The notes beneath the pieces are model-generated. The model saw only the letters and a list, made by a program, of their open reading frames with translations. It was not told the origin of the DNA and made no database searches. A program made the position numbers and the translations under genes. From positions 248,001-312,000 of the forward strand of contig NZ_QVNU01000002.1 in NCBI RefSeq assembly GCF_003545715.1: a stretch of 64,000 bases of DNA, written 5' to 3'. Of this stretch, positions 53,253 to 62,421 are shown piece by piece; the first letter of the stretch is position 1; each line of letters starts with the position of its first letter. Origin of the DNA: Taibaiella koreensis (GTDB lineage: Bacteria; Bacteroidota; Bacteroidia; Chitinophagales; Chitinophagaceae).

Positions 53253-54302
53253 TTAATAACTGATATACATGCTGTCTTTGCCTGTAGTAATATGCAATCC
53301 CGACACCTTGCCCAGCACCAGGCTGATGTCTTCCAGGCTCATCGATTGATCGAAAGTGGCAGAGATATGCTTTGATGGCCGGCAGCCTTCTTTAAAGCGG
53401 GCATGGATGTTGTATTTTCTTTTCAGACCAATAGCGATCTCTGCCATAGTGCTGTTCTCAAAAACAAGCTTACCATTCTTTATATCCTGGCTTGTTCTGA
53501 TGCTTATGGAATCAATACTGAATGTCGCTGCCTTGTTTTCCAGCGTCAGCTTTTTATTTGGCGTCAGGCAGGCTATAGCTTGCCAGTTATTTTGCCTGTC
53601 ACGGTTGTGCACCATTACTTTGCCGGTAATCAAGGTTACGGTAGACTGTAGCTCGTCGGGATAGGCAACAACTTCAAAGCTGGTCCCGAGTACTTTGGTG
53701 AACAGCTTCCCGGTCATTACAGTAAAGGGCTGCGCCGGATTTTTGCGCACATCGAAGAAGGCTGCCCCGGTCAGCTGCACTTGTCTTTCTTTACCGGCAA
53801 AATGTTCCGGGTAACGGAGCCGGCTCCCCGGCGCGAGCCTTACAGCAGAGCCGTCTGGCAACATAACGGCTGCCTCCTGGCCATAGCCTGTAACTACTGT
53901 TTTCCATAAGGCCTTATGCGCACCGGCGCCGATCAGGTTGCGGATTTGTTCCTGCCGGCCGGCAACAACCAGCACAATGAGCGCTATAGAGACTGCTATA
54001 GCCCATTTGCGCAGCGCAGGCAGCCGCCATTTCCTGTCCGGCGTTTCCATGGGCTTCACCTGTGGCGCGACGGGCAATATTTCCGGCAGCGCCTCCGCTA
54101 CCCTTTTCAGTATCCTTTCCTGCAGCACTGCTTCATAAGCGCCACGCCCCTGATACACTTCGGTAATATGATCCAATATGGGACGATGCTGTTCAGGGTC
54201 GGCTTTGATCCAGGCCGCTACCTGCTGCTGTTCCTCGTCAGTAGCACAGCCCTTGGCCATTTGCATCAGGCTTTGCCAGTTTACAGGGGTCGTTGCTTTC
54301 AA
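53253..54302 (-). CDS. FecR-family anti-sigma factor
   Basis: A 349-residue protein. A cytoplasmic N-terminal part (1-105; D-E-E-Q-Q-Q-V-A-A-W-I) leads to one membrane segment (about 110-128; W-A-I-A-V-S-I-A-L-I-V-L-V-V). The periplasmic FecR domain (about 140-240) contains Y-G-Q-E-A-A-V-M-L-P-D-G-S-A-V-R-L-A-P-G-S-R-L-R-Y-P, and a DUF4974-like C-terminus follows. It transmits the receptor signal to the sigma factor. It sits 30 nt upstream of the receptor gene. Confidence 0.95.
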   Translation of the reverse strand: MKATTPVNWQSLMQMAKGCATDEEQQQVAAWIKADPEQHRPILDHITEVYQGRGAYEAVLQERILKRVAEALPEILPVAPQVKPMETPDRKWRLPALRKWAIAVSIALIVLVVAGRQEQIRNLIGAGAHKALWKTVVTGYGQEAAVMLPDGSAVRLAPGSRLRYPEHFAGKERQVQLTGAAFFDVRKNPAQPFTVMTGKLFTKVLGTSFEVVAYPDELQSTVTLITGKVMVHNRDRQNNWQAIACLTPNKKLTLENKAATFSIDSISIRTSQDIKNGKLVFENSTMAEIAIGLKRKYNIHARFKEGCRPSKHISATFDQSMSLEDISLVLGKVSGLHITTGKDSMYISY

Positions 54303-54457
54303 GCGCCGTCTGTTTTAATAATGATGAATGGATAGAAGGCCGGTATTGCCCTCTCTACTTCAGGAGGGACGCAGCAGCTGCGTCATTTTCCCATGCCGCC
54401 CGGGTTAAGAAATTATTAACGCTATTAAAGCAAACGGGAAACCGCCATGGGAGGCGT

Positions 54458-55090
54458 TTATAAGGTACAGGCTGTGAGCAGGAACAGCGTAAAGGCATTG
54501 CCAAGCGGCAAGGCCTCCGATATATATTCCCTTAGCTGCTTTATGGCACGGTCGATCTGGTTTCGTACCGTCTTTTCCGAAAGGTTGAGCTGATCTGCGA
54601 TCTGGCCGTATTTGAGCCCGCTCCTGAACATAAGGAATACTTTTTTCCGTGCTGGCGGAAGTTGTTCCAAAGCCTCTTCCAACAACCGCATTCTTTCGGT
54701 CATTCTTTGCTCATGCGAGGGTTCAAAAGGATAGATCACAGCATCCCTATGGCCATGCAGGGGCGCCTCTTCGCTGATGCTCTCCAGAAGGGGGGCCTTT
54801 TTCAATGTGCGAAGGTAATTGATGCTATGGTTTCTTACAGTTGCATATAGATAAGCCTTCAGGCTGCTGGAAATGTCGATCCTGCTCTTCTTATCCCATA
54901 AGGTAATGAACGCATCTGCCACGATTTCTTCAGCATCGCATTCATTCTTGATATACTTCATACAATAAGCATGCAATAGCAGGGAATATTTTTCCACCAG
55001 TATCCTGAAGGCGTGTACATCGCCGGCTTTTACCGAATCGAAGAGGAGCAGGTCTATCTGGGCAGGAGACATAGAGCAGAAATTCCTCAA
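54458..55090 (-). CDS. ECF-type RNA polymerase sigma factor (FecI-like)
   Basis: A 210-residue protein; the ATG at 55072 is an alternative start giving M-S-P-A-Q-I. Region 2: F-R-I-L-V-E-K-Y and D-A-E-E-I-V-A-D-A-F-I-T-L-W. Region 4: Y-G-Q-I-A-D-Q-L-N-L-S-E-K-T-V-R-N-Q-I-D. It is 155 nt upstream of the FecR gene and is expected to transcribe the receptor and perhaps the exported-protein genes once released. Confidence 0.95.
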   Translation of the reverse strand: MRNFCSMSPAQIDLLLFDSVKAGDVHAFRILVEKYSLLLHAYCMKYIKNECDAEEIVADAFITLWDKKSRIDISSSLKAYLYATVRNHSINYLRTLKKAPLLESISEEAPLHGHRDAVIYPFEPSHEQRMTERMRLLEEALEQLPPARKKVFLMFRSGLKYGQIADQLNLSEKTVRNQIDRAIKQLREYISEALPLGNAFTLFLLTACTL

Positions 55091-55338
55091 AGGTAGTCGC
55101 GGCGTTATTTAGAATATGGACCAAAAGCGTTATCTAAATATTACTATTTATTGGTGGCACACACGATGACACAAACTACCGGTAAAAACCTGGAAAATAA
55201 GCCAGGCCTTACATACAGCGGTTCCTAAAACCCGGGAAATACCTTTCGTCTTAATATAGGTTAAGATTATTTCTTGACCTGGTTCATTGGTATCGGGGGT
55301 ATCGGCTACGGAAATTTGCAGTATCAATAGCACAAACA

Positions 55339-56070
55339 ATGACACAATATATATGTCACAAGGCAGAGACCAGGGGCCACGATTATTCCGACTGGCTGGA
55401 TAGTAAAAAAACATTCAGTTTTGCCGATTATTACAACCCCAAACGAATGAGCTTCGGCGCTTTGCGGGTGCTCAACGACGATGTGCTTACTGGTGGCAGC
55501 GGCTTCGGTACACATCCGCACGACAATATGGAGATCGTCAGCATACCGCTTAGCGGCAGCCTGCGGCACGAAGACAGCCTGGGTAATCATAATGTGGTCT
55601 CCGTCGGCTCGGTACAGGTCATCAGCGCCGGCACCGGTTTATTTCACAGCGAATATAATGGCAGCCCCACTCAGCCTGCAGCTTTCCTGCAGCTTTGGAT
55701 CTATCCCGACGTATTGAATACTACGCCCGGTTACACGGCAATAACACTGCCACGAACCTTTCGGGAGAACCATTTGTATCCCTTTATCCAGCCCGGCAAT
55801 GGCGCGGCTACGGTGACCATCCGGCAAGATACCTGGATGAGCATGGGTTTCTTCGACAATGCCTCCGTAACGGAGTACCAGATGCACAAAGAAGACAACG
55901 GTGTCTATGCTTTTGTGATTGGCGGCGCCTTTGATATAGATGGCAGGGTTTTACAAAACAGAGATGGCCTGGGTATCTACAACGGTGAAGGGGTTACGAT
56001 CCGCTCCCTGAGCGATCAAGCCGGGCTGCTACTGATCGAAGTACCGATGAGCCTGCCCTTCGCCGTCTAA
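55339..56070 (+). CDS. Pirin-family (YhhW-type quercetinase-like) protein
   Basis: A 243-residue bicupin. The metal ligands are His59, His61, His103 and Glu105, in T-H-P-H-D-N-M-E and G-L-F-H-S-E-Y-N, as in pirins with quercetin dioxygenase activity. F-S-F-A-D-Y-Y-N-P-K-R-M is the family signature. It is the first gene of a four-gene plus-strand run with an MhqO/MhqD-like pair, which suggests a role in handling aromatic/quinone compounds. It is divergent from the sigma gene. Confidence 0.93.
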   Translation: MTQYICHKAETRGHDYSDWLDSKKTFSFADYYNPKRMSFGALRVLNDDVLTGGSGFGTHPHDNMEIVSIPLSGSLRHEDSLGNHNVVSVGSVQVISAGTGLFHSEYNGSPTQPAAFLQLWIYPDVLNTTPGYTAITLPRTFRENHLYPFIQPGNGAATVTIRQDTWMSMGFFDNASVTEYQMHKEDNGVYAFVIGGAFDIDGRVLQNRDGLGIYNGEGVTIRSLSDQAGLLLIEVPMSLPFAV

Positions 56071-56083
56071 ACTTTCTTTGACG

Positions 56084-56392
56084 ATGGAAAACACAAAGAT
56101 CCGCATACTCGCATTGGGCTATAACCCACCGATCATGGCCGTCGTGCTCCGGCTTATCAACAGCCATGACAACTGGAACGGTGAAATGGCCTCTTCTTTA
56201 GAGGAAGCTTTATTCAAGTTGAGCAATCACAGCTACGATGTGGTGTTGCTGTGCGCCGGGGTTAGCAGCCCGGACGAGACCATTCTGAAACAAAACATTA
56301 GCGCTGTAGGGCCGAAGACCAGGCTGATACGCCATTTCGGCGGTGGAAGCGGTTTGCTGGAAAGCGAGATCCGCAGGGGACTGCAACAATAA
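56084..56392 (+). CDS. Small receiver-like protein lacking an output domain
   Basis: A 102-residue protein; start at the ATG at 56084 (13 nt after pirin). The strand/helix pattern resembles a CheY-like receiver (I-R-I-L-A-L-G-Y-N, S-Y-D-V-V-L-L-C-A-G), but the phospho-acceptor Asp is replaced (V-V-L-L-C) and no acidic pair follows the first strand. It may therefore be an unphosphorylated receiver-fold adaptor. It is unusual inside a dioxygenase operon. A TTG at 56078 would add two residues. Confidence 0.65.
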   Translation: MENTKIRILALGYNPPIMAVVLRLINSHDNWNGEMASSLEEALFKLSNHSYDVVLLCAGVSSPDETILKQNISAVGPKTRLIRHFGGGSGLLESEIRRGLQQ

Positions 56393-56413
56393 ATTTTTAA
56401 ACGATCCAATACA

Positions 56414-57361
56414 ATGAATGAATCACGCATACTGGGCCTGCACCATATCACGGCGATAGCAGGCAACGCGCAACGCAACTACGATTTCTATACCCAGGCC
56501 CTCGGCCTGAGAATGGTCAAGAAAACCGTGAACTTCGATGATCCCGGCACCTATCACTTCTACTATGGTAATGAGACGGGCACACCGGGCACCATTCTTA
56601 CTTTCTTCCCCTGGGAAGGCATAGGCCAGGGCCATACCGGCACCGGCATGGCTACAGAGATAGGCTACTCGGTACCGGCCGGAAGCCTGGACTTCTGGAG
56701 GGACCACTTTACCCGCCTGCAGGTCCCTTCTACAGAAACAGGGGAGCGCTTCGGGGAAACATTTCTCTCTTTTACCGATCCCGATGGACTGAACCTGGCT
56801 TTACTGGTCCCGGATAAGAACGATAGCCGGCCAGGATGGACAAGTGGGGAAATAGGTCCGGAAGCAGCCACCAAAGGCTTTCACAGCGCTACCCTAACCC
56901 TGAAAGCCATTGATCCCACGGCGCGTGTGCTGACCGACATCTTTGGTTATCGCCTGCTGTCGCAGGAGGGAAACCGGTACCGGTTTATTACTGACGCGGT
57001 GCCGGACGCTGCGATAGTCGATCTGCTGGAAACGCCGGATGGTAAGCCAGGCCGCAATGCCGCTGGCACCAATCACCATATCGCCTTCAGGGTCGCCGAT
57101 AGCAATGCCCAAATGGCTTACCGGGAAAAAGTGCTCAGCAAAGGATTGCAGATCACACCGCAGATCGACAGGGACTATTTTTTCTCGCTGTATTTCCGCG
57201 AGCCGGGTGGGGTGCTCTTTGAAATTGCCACCGACAATCCCGGATTTACCGTAGATGAGCCGCTCGCCGAGCTAGGCAAGGGTCTGAAGCTGCCAAAGCA
57301 ATATGAGCCGGCCAGGGCAGAGATCGAAAGGTCCTTGCCATCCCTGCGGCAGCAAGGTTAA
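56414..57361 (+). CDS. MhqO-like ring-cleaving dioxygenase (VOC family)
   Basis: A 315-residue protein with two VOC domains: G-L-H-H-I-T-A-I-A-G opens the first and G-F-H-S-A-T-L-T-L the second. G-G-V-L-F-E-I-A-T-D-N-P-G-F contains the conserved Glu. It resembles MhqO-type hydroquinone-specific extradiol dioxygenases. It is 21 nt after the receiver-like gene and 4 nt before an MhqD-like hydrolase, the same order as mhqO-mhqD in Bacillus. Probable role: opening rings of hydroquinone-type electrophiles. Confidence 0.88.
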   Translation: MNESRILGLHHITAIAGNAQRNYDFYTQALGLRMVKKTVNFDDPGTYHFYYGNETGTPGTILTFFPWEGIGQGHTGTGMATEIGYSVPAGSLDFWRDHFTRLQVPSTETGERFGETFLSFTDPDGLNLALLVPDKNDSRPGWTSGEIGPEAATKGFHSATLTLKAIDPTARVLTDIFGYRLLSQEGNRYRFITDAVPDAAIVDLLETPDGKPGRNAAGTNHHIAFRVADSNAQMAYREKVLSKGLQITPQIDRDYFFSLYFREPGGVLFEIATDNPGFTVDEPLAELGKGLKLPKQYEPARAEIERSLPSLRQQG

Positions 57362-57365
57362 ATGA

Positions 57366-58043
57366 ATGAAGCAGGAGCATGCTCCGGCAATGCTCCTGTA
57401 TACTTTACCTATTCAAATGAATGTTATGCACAAAGAAAACCTGGCAACAGCCGGGGCCAGCCTGGAAACGGCGTCCAGGGCATTGATCATGATACACGGC
57501 AGAGGCGGTTCTGCAGCCGACATACTATCGCTTGCGGAACACCTGAATGTCGCCGGCTATGCGTTGATGGCGCCGCAGGCTACCGGTCATACCTGGTACC
57601 CGCAATCTTTCCTGGCCCCACCGGCACAGAATGAGCCCTCATTGTCTTCGGCATTAAACCTGCTGCAACAGCTGGTGGCTGGTATACTCAGGAAGGGAAT
57701 GAGGCCGGAGCAGATCTGTTTTCTCGGCTTCTCGCAGGGCGCTTGTCTGATGCTAGAATTCCTGGCGCGGAACGCCATGAAATATGGCGGAGCCGCCGCT
57801 TTCACCGGCGGCCTTATTGGCGACCGTATTTATCCCGCAAATTACTCCGGCATTTTCGATGGCATGCCGGTCTTTATCGGCAGCAGTGATCCCGACATAC
57901 ACGTTCCGGTTCAGCGGGTGAAAGAGACGACCCGTATGCTGGAAAGCATGGGTGCAACCGTTACCGAAAAAATATACGCCAACATGGGGCATACGATCAG
58001 CAGGGAAGAACTGGACCTGGCCAACGGGCTCATCTTCGGATAA
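57366..58043 (+). CDS. MhqD-like alpha/beta hydrolase (phospholipase/carboxylesterase family)
   Basis: A 225-residue protein; a start at the ATG at 57417 is also plausible (about 208 residues). Alpha/beta hydrolase fold: oxyanion region M-I-H-G-R-G-G, nucleophile in G-F-S-Q-G, Asp in G-S-S-D-P-D-I-H-V-P, and His in M-G-H-T-I. It fits the phospholipase/carboxylesterase family to which MhqD belongs. It is likely translated from the same mRNA as the dioxygenase and may hydrolyse the ring-cleavage product. Confidence 0.88.
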   Translation: MKQEHAPAMLLYTLPIQMNVMHKENLATAGASLETASRALIMIHGRGGSAADILSLAEHLNVAGYALMAPQATGHTWYPQSFLAPPAQNEPSLSSALNLLQQLVAGILRKGMRPEQICFLGFSQGACLMLEFLARNAMKYGGAAAFTGGLIGDRIYPANYSGIFDGMPVFIGSSDPDIHVPVQRVKETTRMLESMGATVTEKIYANMGHTISREELDLANGLIFG

Positions 58044-58055
58044 GTGTGGATATAC

Positions 58056-58637
58056 CTATTTCTTCTTAAGTATCCCGCTTCTCACCCTGCTTAAAAACTC
58101 CGGCGATACACCCAGGTAGCGGGCGATCTGGTTCTGCGGAACCCGTTGCGCAATGTGTGGGTATTTCTCCATGAAAGCAAGGTAGCGCTGCTCTGCCGTT
58201 TGGGATACCAGGCTATGGAAGCGACGTTGCAAGGCAAACAGGGAACGTTGGACCAGCAGGCGGAACAGCGTTTCAAACTTGGGGATCTTCTCGTAGAGCA
58301 TTGCCTTGCTCTTACGGTCGATGATCAGCAGCTCGCTGTCCTCGATCGCCTCTATGAACATATCTGATGGTTGCTGCTCGGTGAAGCTATACAGATCGCT
58401 TACCCACCAGTCTTCAACCGCAAAGGACAAGATCGTCTCTGTACCATCTTCGCTAAGGTAATAGGTGCGGAGACATCCTTTAACTATATACGCTTCGAAA
58501 TCGCATACTTCTCCTTCCTGGAGCAGGTAGCTGCGCTTCCGGATCCGGCGGAACTTCAGCAGCGCATGGAACTGCTCCCGCTCTTCCCCGGTAAGGGAGA
58601 TACACTGGTCGGTAAATTTATCGATCTGTTCAAACAT
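58056..58637 (-). CDS. Crp/Fnr-family transcriptional regulator
   Basis: A 193-residue protein with start chosen at the ATG at 58637 (M-F-E-Q-I-D-K-F); 58703 would add 22 residues. An N-terminal cyclic-nucleotide-binding-like domain (L-L-Q-E-G-E-V-C-D-F) is followed by a C-terminal HTH (R-V-P-Q-N-Q-I-A-R-Y-L-G-V-S-P-E-F-L-S-R-V-R). Many Bacteroidota have such Crp-like regulators beside stress or detoxification genes. It is convergent with the MhqD-like gene. Confidence 0.92.
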   Translation of the reverse strand: MFEQIDKFTDQCISLTGEEREQFHALLKFRRIRKRSYLLQEGEVCDFEAYIVKGCLRTYYLSEDGTETILSFAVEDWWVSDLYSFTEQQPSDMFIEAIEDSELLIIDRKSKAMLYEKIPKFETLFRLLVQRSLFALQRRFHSLVSQTAEQRYLAFMEKYPHIAQRVPQNQIARYLGVSPEFLSRVRSGILKKK

Positions 58638-58791
58638 AGCGTAAAGATAGCTAACAAAGGTATAGCCATACCGGGTTGCAAGCCCCGGGATCCGCTTTGC
58701 CAATCTTCAGCGGACGTCGCCAACAGAGGCGTATGTAGACCAGGCAATATGTTATTGATAAGGCGGAGACTATAAACCTGGCCTAATAAAA

Positions 58792-58822
58792 CAAGCCGTC
58801 CCGCGTTTATCGGGACGGCTTG
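58792..58822 (-). terminator. Intrinsic terminator of the lanthipeptide operon
   Basis: Perfect 12-bp stem CAAGCCGTCCCG / CGGGACGGCTTG with a 7-nt loop. On the minus strand a TTTTATTA run follows. It lies just after the HlyD-type gene and supports one operon from LanB to the adaptor. Confidence 0.85.
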
Positions 58823-58877
58823 CTTATGCTACCAACTATGTAGGAAATACCTTACGCAGATGAATGTGCAGCGACAG

Positions 58878-60212
58878 CTAACGTCGCCACTTGCCGTATA
58901 CTTTTTCAAACAGGCGTTGCAACACACTTTTATCTTCAGTCATGATCTCTCCTAAACCAAAAAGCTGGGGCTGCGCCGGTATTGCTTTGCCGGCATTGGT
59001 CTTCAATCCGTTTTCCAGCTTGATTTCCAGCACAAAGGTGCTATCCATCGCCACTGCAGAACGGGAGACAACTATGCCTCGTAACATACCGTATTCTTCA
59101 AAGGGATAGGCCGTAAGTTTGATCAGCACCTTCTGACCTGCTTCGATCTTGCCCGAACGGTCGATACCGATATCTCCACGCACAACATATTCCTGGGCAG
59201 GTGGCACCACCATCATTACGCCTTCTCCTGCCTGTACAAACTGGTTCTCTTTCCAGTAACGGAAAAAGGTGACCTTACCTGCTGTGGGACTACGCAGGAT
59301 ATAGCTTTGCTCCCATTGCGCATATTGTCCCAGGAAGCGGGTAGCCACATCCTTCAGCTTTTGCTGCAGGTTATTTTCTTCGCTGCGCTGCTGTTGCCGG
59401 ATGTCGGTAATGTTCTTCTCGTATTGGGCCTGTTGAAGACTGTTCTGGATAATATTGCTCTTGTTACCTTCCGTATTCATTTGCTGATCGAGCATCTGCT
59501 TGCGCGACTGCTCATACTCCACACGGGAGATCACCTTATTCTTTACCAGGTCCGAATCGGCTGAGAAGCGACGATGCTGCAGTTCCAATTGTTCCTTCAG
59601 CATTCTGTCCTTAGTGCTCAATTCACGGTTCAGTTGGTTGTTGTAAGTCACCTGTTTTTGCAGGTTGTCTACGGTAGCGCCGTAAACATTGTGTTTAAGG
59701 TAGAAGCGGTAATCCTGGAGGGCCTGGATCAACTCGGCATATACCGACTGCAGATCGCCCAGGTGTAATCCGGCCGGCAGGTCGACCGCCAGTGAGAGTG
59801 CGGCAAGATCAAGTGCGGTATCGATCTGCTGTACCAGGGGCACCACCTTGAGCATTTCATCGTAGTTTGCAGCATTGGCAAGGATACACAGCAACTGGTC
59901 TTCCTTGACCATTTCATTGTCTTTGACAAAGATATTCTGGATCGGCAGGCTGGATCGTGCCACCAGCTTCACCGGCGGATTTGCTGCAGATATCGTTACC
60001 CGCGCCGGGATGATGTCGGGATATTTAAAAAAATACGAACCGACGAACAGACAAAGAAGCAATATGGCTACCATGGCGATACCACGGCGCACGATCCAGG
60101 AAGGCATACGCCCCATGATCTCCTGCACCTCTTCGCTCCGGATATCATCTTCCGGCCGGATCTCCTCCAGTGTACGGGGTTCTTCCAGTGTATGGTTGTT
60201 ATTTTCAGGCAT
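58878..60212 (-). CDS. HlyD-family membrane fusion protein of the lanthipeptide exporter
   Basis: A 444-residue protein with a cytoplasmic tail, one membrane segment (about 44-62; I-A-M-V-A-I-L-L-L-C-L-F-V), a barrel-sandwich strand (I-F-V-K-D-N-E-M-V-K), a long Gln/Leu-rich coiled coil (about 155-290), and a C-terminal beta domain (A-G-K-V-T-F-F-R-Y-W-K-E-N-Q-F-V). It forms the periplasmic bridge between the ABC transporter and the outer membrane. It starts 13 nt after the transporter gene. Confidence 0.92.
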   Translation of the reverse strand: MPENNNHTLEEPRTLEEIRPEDDIRSEEVQEIMGRMPSWIVRRGIAMVAILLLCLFVGSYFFKYPDIIPARVTISAANPPVKLVARSSLPIQNIFVKDNEMVKEDQLLCILANAANYDEMLKVVPLVQQIDTALDLAALSLAVDLPAGLHLGDLQSVYAELIQALQDYRFYLKHNVYGATVDNLQKQVTYNNQLNRELSTKDRMLKEQLELQHRRFSADSDLVKNKVISRVEYEQSRKQMLDQQMNTEGNKSNIIQNSLQQAQYEKNITDIRQQQRSEENNLQQKLKDVATRFLGQYAQWEQSYILRSPTAGKVTFFRYWKENQFVQAGEGVMMVVPPAQEYVVRGDIGIDRSGKIEAGQKVLIKLTAYPFEEYGMLRGIVVSRSAVAMDSTFVLEIKLENGLKTNAGKAIPAQPQLFGLGEIMTEDKSVLQRLFEKVYGKWRR

Positions 60213-60225
60213 AATCGTCTACAGG

Positions 60226-62421
60226 TTAACTGCCCAGTTCCAGTTGATTTTTGACCAGTTCATAATAGCGGCCCCTACTGGCGGTAAGCTCGGCGTGGGT
60301 ACCTACTTCCACCATCTGGCCTTTTTCCAGCACCACGATCTGGTCGGCGTTTTTTACCGTACTCAAACGGTGCGCGATCACAACCACCGTTTTCCCTTCA
60401 AAGAAACGGTCCAGATTTTCCATAATCACCTTTTCATTATTGGCATCCAGGGCGCTGGTGGCTTCATCGAAGAAAAGATATTGCGGATCTTTGTACACTG
60501 CCCTTGCAATCTGCATCCGCTGCTTCTGACCGGCGCTGATGCCATTGCCCGAGTTACCGATCTTGGTTTGAAAGCCCAGCGGCAATTCTTCTACAAACTC
60601 GCGGATATTGGCTACTTCGACCGCATGCATGATCTTTTGCATATCTGCACGCTCGTCGCTTACCGAAATATTACGGGCTATGGTATCGGAAAAGATAAAG
60701 CCATCCTGCATTACGGTACCACATTCATTGCGCCAGGATTTGGGAGATAGCTGCCTGAGCTCCTTGCCTCCAACCATAATCCGGCCCGATGTAGGATCGT
60801 AGAACTGCAGGAGCAATTTCAGCAGGGTCGTCTTACCGCTGCCGCTAGATCCTACGATGGCTGTCACTTTACCTTCGGGGATTTCCAGGTCGATATCCTT
60901 CAGCACAAAGGGCGATTGCGGCCCGCCATACTGGAAGGAAACATTTTCCAGAAGGATACTGTCCGATTTCTTTTCCAGCGGCGACAAAGCCAGCTGGCCT
61001 TCCAGCTCTTCTTCTTCCCGGTTATGGATCTCGCCCAGGCGGTCGAGACTGATCTTGGCATCCTGCGCAGCCTGTACGAAGCCCAGCAACTGATCCAGCG
61101 GGCTATTCATCTGGCCTATGATGTAGCTCACAGAGAGCATCATACCAAGACTCATATTACCGCTCATTACCTCGATTGCGCTGATGTAGGAAATGAGAAT
61201 GTTCTTAAGCTGGTTGAAAAATACAGAGCCTACCTGCTGGTATTGGCCCAGGGCCAGACCCTGCACGCTGATCTTATATAACTTGGCCTGTACCTTTTCC
61301 CACTCCCATCGTTTGGGGCGCTCACAGTTGTTAAGCTTGATCTCCTGCATACCGGTAATGAGCTCGAACAGAACGTTCTCGTTATCGCTCATACGCTGGA
61401 AGCGTTTATAGTCCAGCTCTTTCCTCTTCTTGAGGAAGAATACGATCCAACCGATCGAGGCAATGCTGAATACTGTAAATACCAGCAGGATCTTAAGACT
61501 GTATATCGCCAGCACGATGGTGAACACGAACAAGTTGACAAAGGAGAACAGCGTAGACAGCGTAGTGCCGGTAAGAAAGCTCTGGATACGGCTATGATCG
61601 CCGATACGCTGATGGATATCGCCTATCATTTTCGTGTCGAAAAAGCGTATCGGGAGCTTCATCAGCTTGATAAGAAAGTCGGAGATAATGCTGATGTTGA
61701 TCCGGCTGTTCATATGCAGCATGATCCAGCTTCGTATCATTTCGATGGCCGTACTTCCGGCAAAGAGCACCAGCTGCGAGATCAGCACAAGGTATACAAA
61801 CCCTAGGTTCTGGTGATTGATACCATAATCCACCAGGCCCTGTGTAAGGAAAGGCGTGATGAGTGACAGCACACTGGCTACTATAATACTGAGAAAGAGC
61901 TGCAACACAAATTTGCGGTAGGGGCGCAGGTAGCTGAACAGGAACTTGAATCCTTTAGTTTCCTGCTGATCTTCCTTAGTAAGGTAAAAGTTCTCGGTGG
62001 GCTCCAGCATCAGCACGATCCCTTCCCGGCCATCACCCAGCCAGCTGCGCAGGAAGGTCTCGCGATCCACCTTTACCAGCCCGTGGCCGGGATCGGCTAC
62101 CAGTATCTTATCTTTCCTTTTATTGCGGTCGTAATTCTGCGGAGGCAGTACAACAAAGTGCTTCTGGTTCCAATGCAGGATACAAGGCAGCGTAGCCTCT
62201 TCGTCCAACTGTGCAAAGGATATCTTGGCGGCCAGGGTACGAAAACCGATCTTTTCGGCAGCTTCGCTGATACCCAGCAGGCTTACTCCTTCCCGGGTTA
62301 TATAAGATTGTTCTCTCAGGTATTCCAGGGAGTAATTCTTGCCGTAGTGCTTGGCCACCATGCGCAGGCAGGTGGGACCGCAGTCCATCGCATCAAGTTG
62401 TCTGTAAACGGTGAACGGCAT
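60226..62421 (-). CDS. C39-peptidase-containing ABC transporter (LanT type)
   Basis: A 731-residue protein. The N-terminal C39 peptidase domain has Gln8, Cys14 (M-D-C-G-P-T-C), His88 (K-H-F-V-V-L) and Asp110 (V-A-D-P), all the residues for cleaving leaders after Gly-Gly. Transmembrane helices follow (about 165-450). The nucleotide-binding domain has Walker A G-S-S-G-S-G-K-T-T, an unusual signature I-S-A-G-Q-K-Q-R, and Walker B F-F-D-E-A-T-S-A-L-D. Its start overlaps the end of the LanB gene by 29 nt. It should cut and export the modified precursor peptides. Confidence 0.95.
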   Translation of the reverse strand: MPFTVYRQLDAMDCGPTCLRMVAKHYGKNYSLEYLREQSYITREGVSLLGISEAAEKIGFRTLAAKISFAQLDEEATLPCILHWNQKHFVVLPPQNYDRNKRKDKILVADPGHGLVKVDRETFLRSWLGDGREGIVLMLEPTENFYLTKEDQQETKGFKFLFSYLRPYRKFVLQLFLSIIVASVLSLITPFLTQGLVDYGINHQNLGFVYLVLISQLVLFAGSTAIEMIRSWIMLHMNSRINISIISDFLIKLMKLPIRFFDTKMIGDIHQRIGDHSRIQSFLTGTTLSTLFSFVNLFVFTIVLAIYSLKILLVFTVFSIASIGWIVFFLKKRKELDYKRFQRMSDNENVLFELITGMQEIKLNNCERPKRWEWEKVQAKLYKISVQGLALGQYQQVGSVFFNQLKNILISYISAIEVMSGNMSLGMMLSVSYIIGQMNSPLDQLLGFVQAAQDAKISLDRLGEIHNREEEELEGQLALSPLEKKSDSILLENVSFQYGGPQSPFVLKDIDLEIPEGKVTAIVGSSGSGKTTLLKLLLQFYDPTSGRIMVGGKELRQLSPKSWRNECGTVMQDGFIFSDTIARNISVSDERADMQKIMHAVEVANIREFVEELPLGFQTKIGNSGNGISAGQKQRMQIARAVYKDPQYLFFDEATSALDANNEKVIMENLDRFFEGKTVVVIAHRLSTVKNADQIVVLEKGQMVEVGTHAELTASRGRYYELVKNQLELGS

